A stretch of 64,000 nt of DNA from Adineta steineri. Lineage: Eukaryota > Rotifera > Eurotatoria > Adinetida > Adinetidae. The notes beneath the pieces were generated by a model that made no database searches, was not told where the DNA came from, and saw nothing but the letters and a program-made list of their open reading frames with translations. The stretch spans positions 274,206-338,205 of the forward strand of contig CAJNOI010000033.1 in the NCBI GenBank assembly GCA_905250115.1, written 5' to 3'. The position numbers were made by a program, and so were the translations under genes. Shown here one piece after another: positions 1-14,013 of the stretch; position 1 is the first letter of the stretch; the number at the start of each line of letters is the position of its first letter.

Positions 1-3000
1 TGTTGTAATTCTGTCTTCTCATAATCATCTATATTTGATCTATCTAGACAAAGTAATATGAGATTGAAGAATAAATAATACTGTGTAATACTTTTCTATT
101 ATTTTTCTCTAATGATTGCAAAAAATCAGTTATTTCTTACCTTAATAAGATTATACAAACTTTATGATTAATATCGAAATAGTGTTCTATATTCTATTCT
201 TTCTTACTATTGAATGAATACGAAGTAACTTATAAATACTTAATCTTCTATCGGTAATTTTATAGATTAATATTTGTCATCTCAAAGAAAAAAAATAAGA
301 AAAAGAAAATATTGTTTTCTATTGCTCATGTTAAAAAAATATTTTTGTCTCGTATTCTCACCTTCACGGTAGGGAAATCTTGTATTATAGTATTCTCTTG
401 AGAGACATAGTTGACATATTATCAAACGATGTGATGCACGAGAAAGTGTTTGTTTTCTAGTATTCGATCTATGTAGTCTAACAGGCGTAGATTGTTCTTT
501 TTTCTCTTATATATATATATATACGTATGTATGTATGTATGTGTATATACTTTCTCAGATGTATATTCTAAACACGAACGGAAATACACAAGAGAATCGT
601 ATGACGAAACATTCAACTAATATATATGTAGTCAGTGTTTCTAAATAATAAACATTATATACACATATATACAAGCACATGCGTAAACATGTGCCGGATT
701 TTATGCGATTCCGACACAATTCGTATGACGTAAACGATCTCATTAGTAATGAGTAAATAATATAATACATTAACATAAAATTTACTAAAGCTTTTAGTTC
801 AAATCATTGTCAACAATACGAGATCTAGGTCATCTATTTTTAATAAATAGAATCATACGTTTTAACACGAAATAGATTAACAAAACAAAGTACTAATGTA
901 TAGTCAATGACTCTAAATCAATGCATTTAATTCAATATATTTTAAAAGGAAATAAATGTAAGTTTTTTTTTAAATAATAAATGATCTAATTGTATTATTC
1001 ATATAGTTAAATTTTCTAATATCTCATGGACTGTATTGAGAAGCATGCTAAACTATTATCAGCATTAAATAATCTTACACAACGGCTGTGTAAATATAGC
1101 ATTAGATGTCTAGCAAAAACATGTACAATCCGTTATCTAAGATTCAAGAATATTGACAATCAATAGATGGTCTATTAACACTATCTTTCCTCAATGTCAT
1201 TAACTAAACATCCAGATGCAATTAGAAAGTTTTTCGGAATAATATATATATATATAAATCATGGATAATCAATTTTAAATCAACTGTATAATGCTTGAAG
1301 ATTTATATATACAGCTAATTAAAAAAAAAATAAACGAGACTAAACAAGAAATATTCATCTTATATATATAAAAAAGAAACCAAGAGCATTTAAAGAACTA
1401 TGATAAGAAGAAAAAAATATACATTATCATGGACTACAACAGAATGTTTTTGTTGAGAAATAGAATTCTAATTAAGTAAAAGAAACCTATTAAATGATTA
1501 TCAAGAACATCAAGTCTATATTCAGAATACTTATCTTACCTATAATCAATTTTCTATTAGATAAGATGATTGTATATCTATCTAACTTTGATCAAATTAT
1601 GTATATTTCATGTAGCTTATTTATTCTGTAAATAATAATAAGAAATAAATGAATAGTCACTCTTATTTGTTAGTTTTTATATATGCTAATTAAAGATTAC
1701 CACAATATTATGGTCTTCTATAGGTATCGTAACATTTTTTCATGTGTTTTTTATTATATGTAATGGTAAAATAACTACTGCAGAGTTTATCAATTGATCT
1801 ATTGGTCATAAATATCACAGAAAATCGATTGATATTGCATATTAATCTTCTATTCAAATTAATGTTTATAGGAATTCTTTTTTTTATTCGATAAAAATTA
1901 CAAAGATAAACATTAGTGTTATATATTTATTTAAACAAAAACGAAAAGAATAAGAAAAACTTCTATACAATTACTTATCTGTATAATCTATGCACATCAC
2001 ACTATAATAAGAGAATATACCAAAAATTAAGAAAACATATGGAACTACTTATATCATACTATCTTTCATTAGTGTTCTTCTTCATAAACTGTTTCTTACG
2101 TTTGAAACTAGAAAGAAGACTCGTGGAACAAATAAAAATAAACATACTTGAACTCATCGAAAAAGTCAGTATGAAATCATATGGTTCAATTGATCAATAT
2201 GATATAAATCAAATATTATCAGAAGAAAATCACTCAACTACTTCATTCTCTTAGCAAATAAAAAACAAGCAGATGATACAACTCACGCACAGTAGGATAT
2301 GATTGTATGGCAAATATTACAGAGATTCTTTTTTGTCATGATAGTATCTGGCATAAAAAAAGACTATAATTTAGCAAAATGCGATTAGCAATAGAATATG
2401 TCTAAATACATGTGGTACATTTATCTCTAAATGAAACAATCGATACAAAGATAGACCATATGTATCATTTTTGTATCTATATTGAAGAATACTATGGAAT
2501 TTAGTTAGTTTAATTATAAATTAAGAATATTGATCTGGCATTTGTGTTAAGAAATGCTAATATTATTTTGATCTTAGTGTTAGAAGAATAATTGAATACT
2601 TTCTTCTTTCTCTTTTTCCTCTTAAACTAGTATTAACAAATTACTAATATCTAATATTATTATAGCATATGGATGTAGAGATGTCAATTCACTCTTAATA
2701 ATACTCTTTATGTAATTGAATTTTTTCTGTATGATCTTTATTTTAAAAGCATTCTTATATCTATATTTAATTTTAAAATAAGTATACAATCACCATCAAT
2801 TAATGATATAATAAGTTTAAACTAACTTTTTTATTGTAAACTAAGAATTTTCTATACCATATTGATAAATACGGAAAAACAAAATCTGTTTTATTTCTTC
2901 AAAAATATCAAATAAATAACTGAATTGTGTCAAGAATCTACATATAAAAACGCTCTCTTCTGTCTACAATTCTTGATATTCTACTAATTACAAAAGTAAT

Positions 3001-4048
3001 AACCAAATGATATGCATATCGTTATTTATAACTGATATTCATTAACAGGTCCATTGAAAAATTTGAAAGAAAACTAATAATAAGAAAAAAAAAGTCTTCT
3101 CTTTCTTTTTTTTTGTAATGATATATAGCTTACCTATCAATAATTTAATAATGGAATTGATAAGAAAGAATTTGTAAAAATTAATTATATTATTACATGA
3201 ATTGTATTATGAAAAGAAATGTACTCGATTTAAATGTTAATTAATACGAAGTGAATAAAGTTTTATTGTATGGTATATATATATATTAATTTTACTCATA
3301 TAGACTGAATGACTTTTATTCATATAGATTGATTGTTAGCTATTGGTCATGTAAAAATATATAGAAATTGTATTAGCAAATTGATTTTAGAATATGTGTA
3401 AGAACTTACTCTATTTCGATTATTGTTGAAGAAATAATCGATTAGACTAATATAAATGTCATTAACTGAAAAAATTCTTTGTGGGAGAACGAGACTTTTT
3501 CAACAGATTTAGTTCTGCACTTCTTTTGACAGAAGAAATTATGTTCTAATTGATGTGATGGATAACAACGTGATCTTAATGTCCAGAGAGTTTAGTTAAC
3601 GATGTAGATTCCTTCATGATTATAAACAACTGTAACGAAAGGAAGTGTGCATGTCAAAATAACTTTGAAGCATTTTTGAAATATATCGAGGTCTGATATA
3701 CATAGACCTCTATCATTTTTGCTATAATCAATAACTATCAGCAACGACGACATATATTATTTGTCTACAACAATATCCAACCACATGCAATCTACGTATA
3801 AAGTCCATTATTATGCAAACTTTACATTTTACTATATAATCCTTATGAATCTATTATTGCAAAACAAATGTTGGTTACTCTTATAAATTTTAATTGATAA
3901 AACGAGGCTTTAAAAAAAAACTTTGCTTAGTGATGAGTCACTCATATTCGTTTTTTTTTCTTTTCTTCCTCCCACACTTTTTGCCACGTCCTATATCATT
4001 GCCATTAAAAAATGCTTGTTTCGTCGTTTTATTTTTATTATTTTGTAG
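1..4048. other. Intergenic, no supported gene
   Basis: Very AT-rich DNA dense with stops in all frames. It holds short TA and TATG microsatellites near 509-548 and a small inverted pair (GAGGTCT/AGACCTC) around 3689-3711. An unassigned reading frame near 2040-2254 has no recognisable motif. The last part is the likely promoter and 5' UTR of the DNPH1-like gene. Confidence 0.6.
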
Positions 4049-4600
4049 ATGAACATTTATTTTTGCGGAAGTATTCGAGGTGGACGACAAGATATTGCTA
4101 TTTACCAACAAATTGTGACTTGTCTTAAAACATATGGTAGAGTTTTAACAGAACATGTTGCCTTTCCTGAATTAGAAATTTGTGAGTTAAAACAATAAAA
4201 ATCATTTTTAACAAATATTATATATTTTTCTATAGCAGAAAAAACTTTGAATGATGCTGAAATTCTTGAACGTGATATGCAATGGTTATCTCAAGCTCAA
4301 ATAGTAGTTGCTGAAGTAACACAACCATCTTTAGGTGTTGGTTTTGAAATAGCACGAGCTATTACTTTAAATAAACCTGTACTTTGCTTATTTCGGCCAT
4401 CGAGTGGACATCGTAAGATGATTGATTCTTAACAAATATCCTTTTTTTTATTTGAAATTTTATTTAAAGGATTGTCAGCTTTAATACGTGGTGCAGCAAA
4501 TAATCGTTCATTTTTCATTGGAAATTACGAAGAACGTGAACATTTCGAGAAATTTATACAAGATTTTATGGGTTATTGTTCGCAAAAGCGAACAGTTTGA
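4049..4600 (+). CDS. DNPH1: DNPH1-like deoxynucleoside 5'-monophosphate N-glycosidase
   Basis: Three exons (4049-4181, 4236-4412, 4470-4600) join to 146 codons plus stop. The protein opens with MNIYFCGSIRGGRQD, the nucleotide-binding loop typical of DNPH1 (Rcl). It continues with the ERDM..L..A..VVAEVTQPSLGVGFE segment that carries the catalytic Glu of the family, and ends with a RLSALIRGAA block. Known members cleave the N-glycosidic bond of 5-hydroxymethyl-dUMP and other dNMPs, cleaning the nucleotide pool. A polypyrimidine-AG acceptor sits directly against the ATG (ttttgtag|ATG), so the start is either the first base of an exon or a trans-splice site. First gene of a same-strand array. The length is slightly below the roughly 170 aa of vertebrate forms. 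Confidence 0.88.
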
Positions 4601-4720
4601 TATAAGATAAAGTTGTCTTCCTAATATAATGCTATGTTTACTTTTGTTTAAACTAGTCATCTCATAATCTGCATTTTTCAGATTGATTATTAAAATTATC
4701 TTTGAAAAAGAAAACTAAAA

Positions 4721-5485
<765 letters not shown>

Positions 5486-5687
5486 ATTGAACTAAAACTA
5501 TTCCACTAATTTAATCTTTTATTGTGCTTATTGTTTTCTTTTTCTTAAATAAAAAAAGACTCATTATATATATACATATATACTAATTTTAAAGCATGAT
5601 TTAGTAGATTTCACAAACTATTATTAACTATGTATTGAATGATATATGATTGTATGAGATGTAAAGAAATAGTTTTTATTTTTCAGA

Positions 5688-6582
5688 ATGGAATCATGGC
5701 CATTAGAAGTTATCCGTGCATATGATAGGTTTGTCTAAAAAAAAAATTTCCCAATTTTGTTTTATTTATTGATAATTCTAAATGATATAATCAGGTCAAA
5801 ATTTGGTCGCGATGAAATGAAAAAATATGAATTAGTAGTTTATAAACCTATCGAACCGATTTTACAAGATGGTCCACAGTAAGTAAAATAATTTATAATC
5901 ATTTTCAATATTTCTTGTATTCGTTGGCAAGATGTGGAATTGTAGCTCTTGCAATGGCTATGAATATTAATTCATGTAATACAACAGTACAAAATATATT
6001 CAATAAAGCTAAAGAACTTTTATATACAATTCAAGGTGAATTATTTGATGGTAAAACTATTCTATCATTATCTTGGATATAAACTTTAGAAATATTAAAT
6101 TCTAGCTCGTATTATTCCTGATCTATGTAAACAATTTAATCTAACAGCTACACTTCATCGATGGACAAATATTACTGATGTTATTGATTGTTTAAAATCA
6201 CATCATGTTTGTCTTATACCGTATATATTAAAAGATTATTTTTCTTGATTCATATATCAATATGTATAGATTATCTTATTTTGTTAGATATGATTCTGAT
6301 GCAAATCATGAACCATGCCTTAAAAAAGGTCATAAAGCTCATTGGCTTCTTGTACATGGTTATTTAAAAGAAATAACTACATCTACATCAAATGAAAATG
6401 ATTTAGTATTAGTACAACATGGAAAAAGTAAATTTGTTGGTGCATTTTCACTACTGGACCTTTTTCGAAGTAATGGACAATTATTTGAAGTTGATCCTAA
6501 ACGTCGAAATGAATCAGATTATTATGTACCACAAGATGGATCTCTTCAAGAATCATTGTGCAATTTATTTATTGCAATATAA
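5688..6582 (+). CDS. ACTMAP: ACTMAP-like actin maturation protease (C19orf54 family)
   Basis: Five exons (5688-5728, 5795-5878, 5932-6050, 6106-6220, 6288-6582) give 217 aa. The motif GPQCGIVALAMAM carries the presumed nucleophilic Cys. KKGHKAHWLLVHGY carries the likely catalytic His, followed by VLVQHGKSKFVGAFSL and SNGQLFEVDPKRR. This pattern matches the C19orf54/ACTMAP family, which removes the acetylated N-terminal residue of immature actin. Human ACTMAP is longer because of a proline-rich N-terminal extension absent here, so this is a core-domain form. The ATG is two bases after a TTTTTCAG acceptor. Recognition is from remembered motifs, so family assignment is good but not certain. Confidence 0.75.
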
Positions 6583-6927
6583 TTGAAAATAAAACTTTAA
6601 TTAAATATCTGACAGATGGTTTTTATTGAAAAAGTTTTTGTATACTTTGAATAAATCAGTTTAATGTTCTCTTTTTTTATAAAACTTAAGACAAAGATAT
6701 TTACGTATTGATTATTTTCTTCATATTTATCAACTATATGAAAATTCTTTTTATGATTGCTTAGTAACATACTTATTTTTTTTCATCTTTACAAGTGCGA
6801 CATCTGACAATATTTTACCAATAATGATCCAAAATACATATAGTTGTAAATAAACAACAGTACCTGTTGTGATTTTGAAAAAAAAGGTGATTATTTATTG
6901 TTAGTATTTATTATAAATTATAATACC

Positions 6928-9900
6928 ATGACTTTATTCGAAGGTACACTTCGTAAGTGGACAAATGTTCTGCAAGGCTGGCAAAATCGATTTTTTGTTC
7001 TTGATCCTACACAAGGAAAACTTATTTATTATACAGTATGAGATAAAAAATTGTCATTTTTATTGATATTCACATGATGATCTATTTTTTAGTCTACACA
7101 ACATTTGGTTAAAAACGAGCAACGTGGTGTTATCTTATTAAAGGTGAATCATCAATCAAACTTTTGTTTATTTCTTACATGGATTTAATTATTCCAGGGA
7201 GTACATATAGGTATTGATACTGAAGATGGTAGTACAGTAAGAAGATATATATGTATATATATAAAATTCTAGTTATGTATTTTTTTAGTTTACAATACGA
7301 ACTGACGGTAACACATTCCATTTTCAAGGTATTGTTTAATGTCCTTTATCTTATCTTAAAGTCAACTGTTTTGTTTCTATTCGTTGTTTGTAGCTCGTGA
7401 TACTGAAGAAAGACAAAAATGGATACGTAATCTTGAAGATGCTATTAGTTTTAATACTGTTAATACTGTATGTTTTTTTAGCGTTCTTTCTATTTTTCAT
7501 AAAAAAAGAAAAAAATATTTTGTTTATCAGGAGAAATTCACACTTTCGAATACAACACTTTTTCAAAGTAAAATCTTAGAAGCTGATCAATTTTTACAAT
7601 TATTAATTAAAGAAGTAGATGTAAGAATTTCAATTTATTATATTTACTTATTTTTCTAGAAGATTTAAATTCCAGGAATTAGAACAACTTAGTAGTCAAT
7701 TACAAGATAACCATCAACAACAATGTTATAATCATATTATCATATCTGCCAAAGTATATAAATTAAAAAAAAAAATAAAATGTCATGTCTTGTTTTTCTT
7801 TTCTGTAGAGATTAATCGAAGCTGTTAAATATTCTATTGTGTCACTTCAATTAGCAAAAGTAAATATGATAATAATTAGTTACCGCTATATTATAGACTG
7901 TAGATATTAACCTTATTCTTAATATATAGTGATATGTATTTAAAATATAGAATAATTCTAACTCATAAATAAAAACTTACATCTTCATTATAATCTATTG
8001 TAAATTTAATTTTTCAGTTATGTATATGAGTGATTAGTACACTGTATATATCGTATCATAATCAAATTCCATTTGTCGTTTATTCCCACGTATTCTCAAA
8101 AGAGAATCTTTCTATTCCGCAGATACTTTTTCTGCGTTCTAAATTTGTGACAATCGAAGAAATCTTATATATATATATGTTATAGTTTTTTTCTCCAACA
8201 TCCTTTGAACAATCTGCTATAGCAGAAGAGTTTTTAAAATCGGTAGGGATTAACCATTGGGAAAATAGTTATAACTAATCTTTGCTCTTAATTACTTATA
8301 ATTGGCATATTATATCTAACATGAAATAAAAACAATCTTTAGGTCCAGATGAATCCATTAAATGAAGTTCAAACTGATGCAGATTGTCAGGCTTTATCAG
8401 CCATTATAAATACTAATAAAAGTAAAAAAAAACAAAAATTTCTTTTCATTTCAATAATTATTTTGTTTTTCTTCATTCAGTAGATGAAATCCCTGATACT
8501 AATAATCGTAATGATAATGAAACATCATTAAGTACTACAGAATCTACTGTTCGTAATGATACGGATGACAAAAATACTGAAGACAACATTCCACTTGAAT
8601 GTATGTTATAGATTTATTGCTTATATCAATTTAAATTATGTTAACTTTTTATAATAGCATTAGATATTCAAACAGATGTAAAAACTGATCAAACACAACT
8701 TCCAGTCTCATCTAATTCGATTAGTGATGATGACGATGATGATAATGATTTCTACGATGCCGATGACGTAATGGAGTAAGAGATTTTTATTTATTTCTTC
8801 ATAATATTTCTCGTTATGCTACTGTGAAAGTTTACATGAAATTTGATTTCTTTATTTAGTGAACCAGTTTTGACATCATCTTTAACAGATCGAACACGTA
8901 AAACATCGTAAGAAGAAAATAAGAATTCATCAATGAATAATTATTATTTCTTTGTCATGTTTTAGACAGACAAATAATTCAGAAATTCCATTTGAACAAT
9001 ATGAAGCAGCATGTGAAGAATCATCTGAAGAAGATCGTAAGTTTCTTTTTTTTCTAGTATAATGCATTAACTATTCTATTTATTTTCTGCTAGTTGCACC
9101 GATTGATGGAACTATTATTTCACATCTGATCTCTCAAGTAAATATAACATATTGAACATAGATCTAATGAATCGTAGTATTTATACTTAGAAAGATAATA
9201 CAAGGGAATTGAAAGTGACTAATAAATAATTGAAGTCTTGTTTCTTTATTGGCACATATATATGAAACCCGTCGAAATTCTGACAGAAAATCAGTTTTTT
9301 GATATTTAAATCTTATGGTTATTGTGAGTAGTAGTAGATCCGATTTACCTTTCGAAATAGTTTTGGTGCTAATCACATCTCAAAGAAAGACTGAATGATA
9401 ATATATCGATTTTGCTTACTTCTTTTTACTATGTAAAAAATAATCATTGAGAACTTGTTTTGTTAAGGCTCGTATATCAATGGATTTAACTAAAATAACA
9501 CTACCAACATTTATTCTTGAACGACGCTCATTTCTTGAAATGCTTGCTGATTTTCTTGCTCATCCAGATGAATTTGTTAAGTAAGAGTAAATACTCTAAT
9601 AGATTATATTCAAATTATTGTTTTGTATTTTTCATCTAGAATTGCAGATTATGAAACACCACGTGAACGTTTTATTCAAGTTGTTAAGTGGTATTTATCT
9701 GCCTTTCATGCTGGTCGAAAAAGTGCCGTACCTAAAAAACCTTATAATCCAATTCTTGGTGAAATCTTTCAATGTTCATATGATATTAATTTAACACCTT
9801 CTTCTAATGTTTGTCATATTTTTCCATATATGAATCTAGTTCGTTTTCTTAAATGTGTACTATTTGTTTTAGACAACGATAGTAAAAGATGGTCCTGTTC

Positions 9901-11197
9901 CTTGGGCACCAGATAATCAAGTTACTTTTATTGCTGAACAGACATCTCATCATCCTCCAAGTAATAAAATTCAATCAAATTATTAATAATATTCAAGAAA
10001 TTTATTTTTCTAGTTGCTTCTTTTTATGCTGAATGTCCAGCAAAACATATCCAAATCGATGGATGTCTTTGGACAAGATCAAAATTTCTTGGTCTTTCTG
10101 TTGGTGTTCATATGATTGGTGATGCAACAATTACATTACTTGATCATGACGAACAATATGTTATTACTTTTCCAAGTGCTTTTGGCCGGTAGAATTCAAA
10201 TAAATTCTTTTTTTTTATATTAAATCATTCTTCATTCTAATCATTTAGTTCTATTCTTGGTGTTCCTTGGTTTGAAATGGGTGGTAAAATAACAATTACT
10301 TGTGAAAAAACAGGCTATACAGCTAATATAGATTTCTTACAAAAAGTATGTTTTTTCAAAAATCTTTATTAGAAAACATATTCTTAAAGAAGATAGACTA
10401 AAGATTCCAGTTAGATTGAGAAAACTCAAGTAGTATTTGTGTTTACTTTATCGAGACATTCAACTATCAAAAGAAAGTTATTTTTCATAAAAAGATCCAA
10501 TATCCGAAGACTGTGTTTGTCCTTCCGAGATCGTTTTTGACCCCTCTGAGGTAAATTTAAGCTTACTATTAACGAGGTTCTATGGATTAATTTAACTAGA
10601 TGGAAAATTTTAATCATGATTTGTATTTTCTCTATAATAGCCATTTTTAAATGGGAAAAAACATCAAATTACTGGTATTTTATATGGTCCCGATAAGAAA
10701 GAGTTTTGTAGAATTGATGGTGAATGGAATGGTATAATGAATGCGAAATATAGTGATACAAAAATTTCAGAAGTTTTCTTTGATACAAAAGCAACACCAG
10801 TTATTAAAAAAATTGTGCGACCAATTATTGATCAAGATACAAATGAAAGTCGTCGGTATGTTTTTCTATTATTGACAAATTCAAAATAATAATAAATATT
10901 GATTTTATTATCATTTCTTTTTTGAAGTATGTGGAAAGATGTAACTTATTATTTAAAATCTAAACAACTCGATAAAGCAACAGGAGCAAAATCATTTCTT
11001 GAACATCGACAACGTACAGAAGCTAAAGAACGTCTTGAAAATTCACTTAAATGGGAAACAAAAGTAAATGATTATTTAATATATCATTGATTCATAATTG
11101 AGTTTATAATTTTTTTTTGTAGCATTTTTCTGAATCAGGCGAATTAAAATGGACCTACGCAAATAAATTATCTAAACGATTAAACTCGCAATCTTAG
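6928..11197 (+). CDS. OSBPL9: Oxysterol-binding protein-related protein, ORP9-like
   Basis: Multi-exon gene. The first exons encode a PH domain beginning [18 protein letters not shown] and closing with a [14 protein letters not shown] helix near 7440, as in ORP9/ORP11. A Ser/Asp-rich linker follows. At about 8725-8775 it holds an acidic tract and DFYDADD, a FFAT-like motif for binding VAP proteins in the ER. The lipid-transfer (ORD) domain starts near 9480 and contains [13 protein letters not shown] and the OSBP fingerprint EQTSHHPP (about 9934-9959), with [16 protein letters not shown] and the C-terminal WKDVTYYL and [12 protein letters not shown] segments. ORP9 exchanges sterol or PI4P (and phosphatidylserine) at ER-trans-Golgi contacts. 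A 284-bp intron (about 10347-10641) and a 330-bp intron (about 9140-9465) are long for this window. Last gene of the array. Confidence 0.9.
8725..8775 (+). other. FFAT-like ER-targeting motif in ORP9
   Basis: The codons read a run of Asp followed by [15 protein letters not shown] motifs have the core EFFDAxE after an acidic tract. Here Tyr and Asp replace Phe and Glu at two positions, both commonly tolerated. The motif sits between the PH and ORD domains, the same place as in known ORP9 proteins. Confidence 0.6.
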
Positions 11198-11461
11198 TTT
11201 TAAAACCGACGATATTGTTTTTTTTTCAATTTTTATTGTTTTTTTGATTTTATCTCTTTTTTTTGTGTATTTTTAATTACGTACACATGATTATTTCCGA
11301 TTATAACCGAGTGATATTGTAATCTATCTCACTCTGTCAGATTGGACTTGATGTTTTTTATTCAAGGAAGAAAAAATATCTAAAAAATAAGAAGACATCT
11401 ACGCGTATTGGTGCTAGGATTGACATCTGTATATTCTTTCCTTTTTTTAAATTATTAATAT

Positions 11462-11990
11462 ATTATTCTTCTATATGTGCATTATTTAGATAATCTTTTT
11501 GAAANNNNNNNNNNNNNNNNNNNNNNNNNNNNNNNNNNNNNNNNNNNNNNNNNNNNNNNNNNNNNNNNNNNNNNNNNNNNNNNNNNNNNNNNNNNNNNNN
11601 NNNNTTTACATCAATAGTATCAAATCCACAATAATCTCGTGCAAGTCCTAACATTGGTTGAACAGCATGAAGTAATGTTGTTTCTCCGCATGTTTTTAAA
11701 ACAAAATGTGAACGAAAAATAAACATGCTTGATTCGCTTAATACATAAGTATCTGTTGTTGCTGTTTGAGCATATTTTAATACTTTACAATTAACTAAAT
11801 TTAATACTTCTTCAATAAGCTCCCTAAAATAATCAGAAGAAAAAAACAATTACAAATTTAATATTTAAACTAATTACCGTGGTATATCTCGTAAATCATT
11901 TCGTGGTGTTTGTTTGCCCGTATCATTTGTACTTGAAGTAAACCAAATTTCCAATAATTTTTCTGCACCTTCGAAGAAATGACCAGTCAT
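11462..11990 (-). CDS. AMD1: S-adenosylmethionine decarboxylase, interrupted by gap
   Basis: Exon 1 (11878-11990) starts MTGHFFEGAEKLLEIWF. Exon 2 runs from 11823 down into an N-run. YVLSESSMF at about 11718-11750 is the self-processing site, where cleavage before the second Ser creates the pyruvoyl cofactor. It is followed by VLKTCGETTLL and LARDYCGFDTI, all hallmarks of eukaryotic AdoMetDC. The enzyme makes decarboxylated AdoMet for spermidine and spermine synthesis. Only about 110 of the usual roughly 330 residues are visible before the gap. After it a short frame ending in NNAHIEE and a stop reads on the same strand and may be the true C-terminus. Missing catalytic parts are most simply hidden in the gap, so I do not call a pseudogene. 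Confidence 0.85.
11505..11604. other. Assembly gap of 100 N
   Basis: Exactly 100 N bases, a conventional placeholder for a gap of unknown size, lie inside the S-adenosylmethionine decarboxylase gene. Roughly 200 codons expected for the family are unaccounted for, so the real gap is probably larger than 100 bp. Confidence 0.95.
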
Positions 11991-12825
11991 TCGTTTTGAT
12001 ATATTTTATCAAATTGTTCGATGATTGACGATAAAACAGTAAGGTTTTTTTTTCTACAATTATACGATTATATTATTGCTCTTATATATACATAGACGGA
12101 TCAGTAGATACAATGTCAACATTACATTCTTTCTCTCTTTTTCTTTTCTTTTTTTCTCCTCTGTTTTTTTTCTTCTTTTCCCTTCGTATTCGTTGAATAG
12201 CCATCGAAACGATTATATGGAGTGCCAAATTACTCTAGTAAGTAATCGGTAGTAATATAAAAAAGGAATCGCCTTTTCTCTCTTTTCTATTCTCGTTTCT
12301 TTTCTTTTTCTTCTTTGCTCAAAAACATTACACAAAAATAATCTGTACATAAGTAAAAATAAGATAGAAAAGTAGTCAAACTTATTTATTTAACATATCC
12401 TCTTCTCACGTATTTTTATATGAGTCAGATAATGATAATTAAGCCAATATAAGGTATTTTGGTAAAAATATAATAACCAGTAAGGACGTAGAAAAAAGAG
12501 TCACGGTATTTTTTCTCGTCATTATAAAAAGAAAATTATTTTTTAAAACGCAAATGCCAAAGAGCAAAAGTATATTGGGTGCCTAGTATAATTACCTTTG
12601 ATTAACCCTATATAGAAATATTTCTCTTGATCGAAGTTAAACAAAGAAACAAAAATATGTGTATATATTTAGACGTAATACAGACTTATTTGCACATATA
12701 GTATTAAAGCGCACATATAAAAACGCAAATTACAATAAAAAAAAAAGAATGAGAATATATATATATATGTATATCGGACAATAAAAGGTTTCTTGATTGA
12801 GCGATATGAAAAATAATACAAAAAG
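11991..12825. other. Intergenic between KCTD 3' end and AMD1 5' end
   Basis: Both flanking genes read on the minus strand, so this holds the 3' UTR of the KCTD gene and the promoter and 5' UTR of AMD1. It has long pyrimidine runs (about 12120-12310). No gene is seen. The upstream-peptide control known from mammalian AMD1 is not evident here. Confidence 0.55.
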
Positions 12826-14013
12826 TTACATTCGAGAGCCTCGTTCTTGTAAAATCTAGAATGAAAAAAGAAATAAATTTGTTACCTTTCTTTTCTCTCT
12901 CTTACTTTAACCCGTGGAGATAAACAAGCATTGGTCTCCTCTCGCAATCCTCGATCGTATTGTTTGGATACAATACATAAAAATTCACCTTCAGGATATA
13001 TATAACTTGAACCAACCGGTGAATGACCAATAAGCTAAATGAAATTTTGTTTTTAAATATGTCTACCAATCAAAATCTAACTTATTTGTTTCTGTAAAAC
13101 TTAAAAATTATCCTTTTTTTGTTATTTAGAATTTTAAAGTATCTACTTTCTTGATAAAAATATTTATAAGAACCTGTTCAAATTTCCATCCATCACTTAA
13201 TGAAGACATTAATTGTGTAATTTCTTTTTCTTTACATTGCATTACTCGATAAACACGATTTGCTGTACCCTAAATAAAATAATTAATATAACAAACTCTA
13301 TTTCAAATAGATCGATAATAATTTTTGTCTTCAATTCGTTCTTTATTTTTCTGGACCTTGGTAAATAGTATTCTATCATAAATTCCATCGAGTCTCAAAA
13401 GCAGATAAATATGACATCATAAGTATATACAACATTCTTAAATTACTGGCATTGCCAGTATTGGAATTTATGTATGAACAACACTTACATCATCCATTTT
13501 TCGTTTATCTCGTTCTCGAATTCTTTCTTTAACAAGTTCGATTAATGTTTGTATATTATAAAATTCTGCTTCTTCTAATACACCTTCTTCAACGAGATTA
13601 GCTTCGAGAATTAATTTCCCATGACGAAGATAACTAAAATACAAGAAACAATTCTCTATAGAATTATTTGTTTTTTTGGAAAAATATTTCTTTGATTACT
13701 TTAAAATAACATTAAAATAATTTGGATCACGATCAATTAAATAACCACCTTTCGCATCCTTTGAAAACATACGATTAATAATTTAATATTATTTAATTAA
13801 TAAAAAACTTACAACATCAGTTTTAAGATCAGATTCTGATTGACATAAACGACCAAGAAATGATTCTTCTTTTAATAATGTTGAACGTGTTGTAAGAAAA
13901 TGTCTACCACCAACATTTAATAAAATCCAATCACCTTTTGTATCAAATAATTTCGACTGTGTATCTATATTACTAAGCGATACTGTTTCACTGTTTTCCT
14001 CAACTGTTAACAT
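12826..14013 (-). CDS. KCTD5: BTB/POZ adaptor, KCTD2/5/17-like
   Basis: Six exons on the minus strand (14013-13813, 13758-13700, 13633-13489, 13269-13174, 13034-12906, 12855-12826) sum to 219 codons plus stop. The T1-type BTB domain begins [18 protein letters not shown] at about residue 30. It continues through [22 protein letters not shown] and the [13 protein letters not shown] block. The C-terminal domain has [19 protein letters not shown] and [11 protein letters not shown]. The 30-nt last exon encodes ILQERGSRM, the exact C-terminus of human KCTD5. These proteins form pentameric Cullin-3 adaptors; KCTD5 controls G-beta-gamma turnover. A TTTTTATAG acceptor lies next to the ATG, so an upstream untranslated exon or a trans-spliced leader is possible. 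The N-terminus lacks the Gly-rich stretch of vertebrate forms. Confidence 0.92.

Noticed and set aside
1916..2254. 112-codon plus-strand frame
   Set aside because: AT-rich and begins with a non-ATG codon; a real ATG occurs near 2039. No domain, no splice partners and no neighbours; kept only as an unassigned frame.
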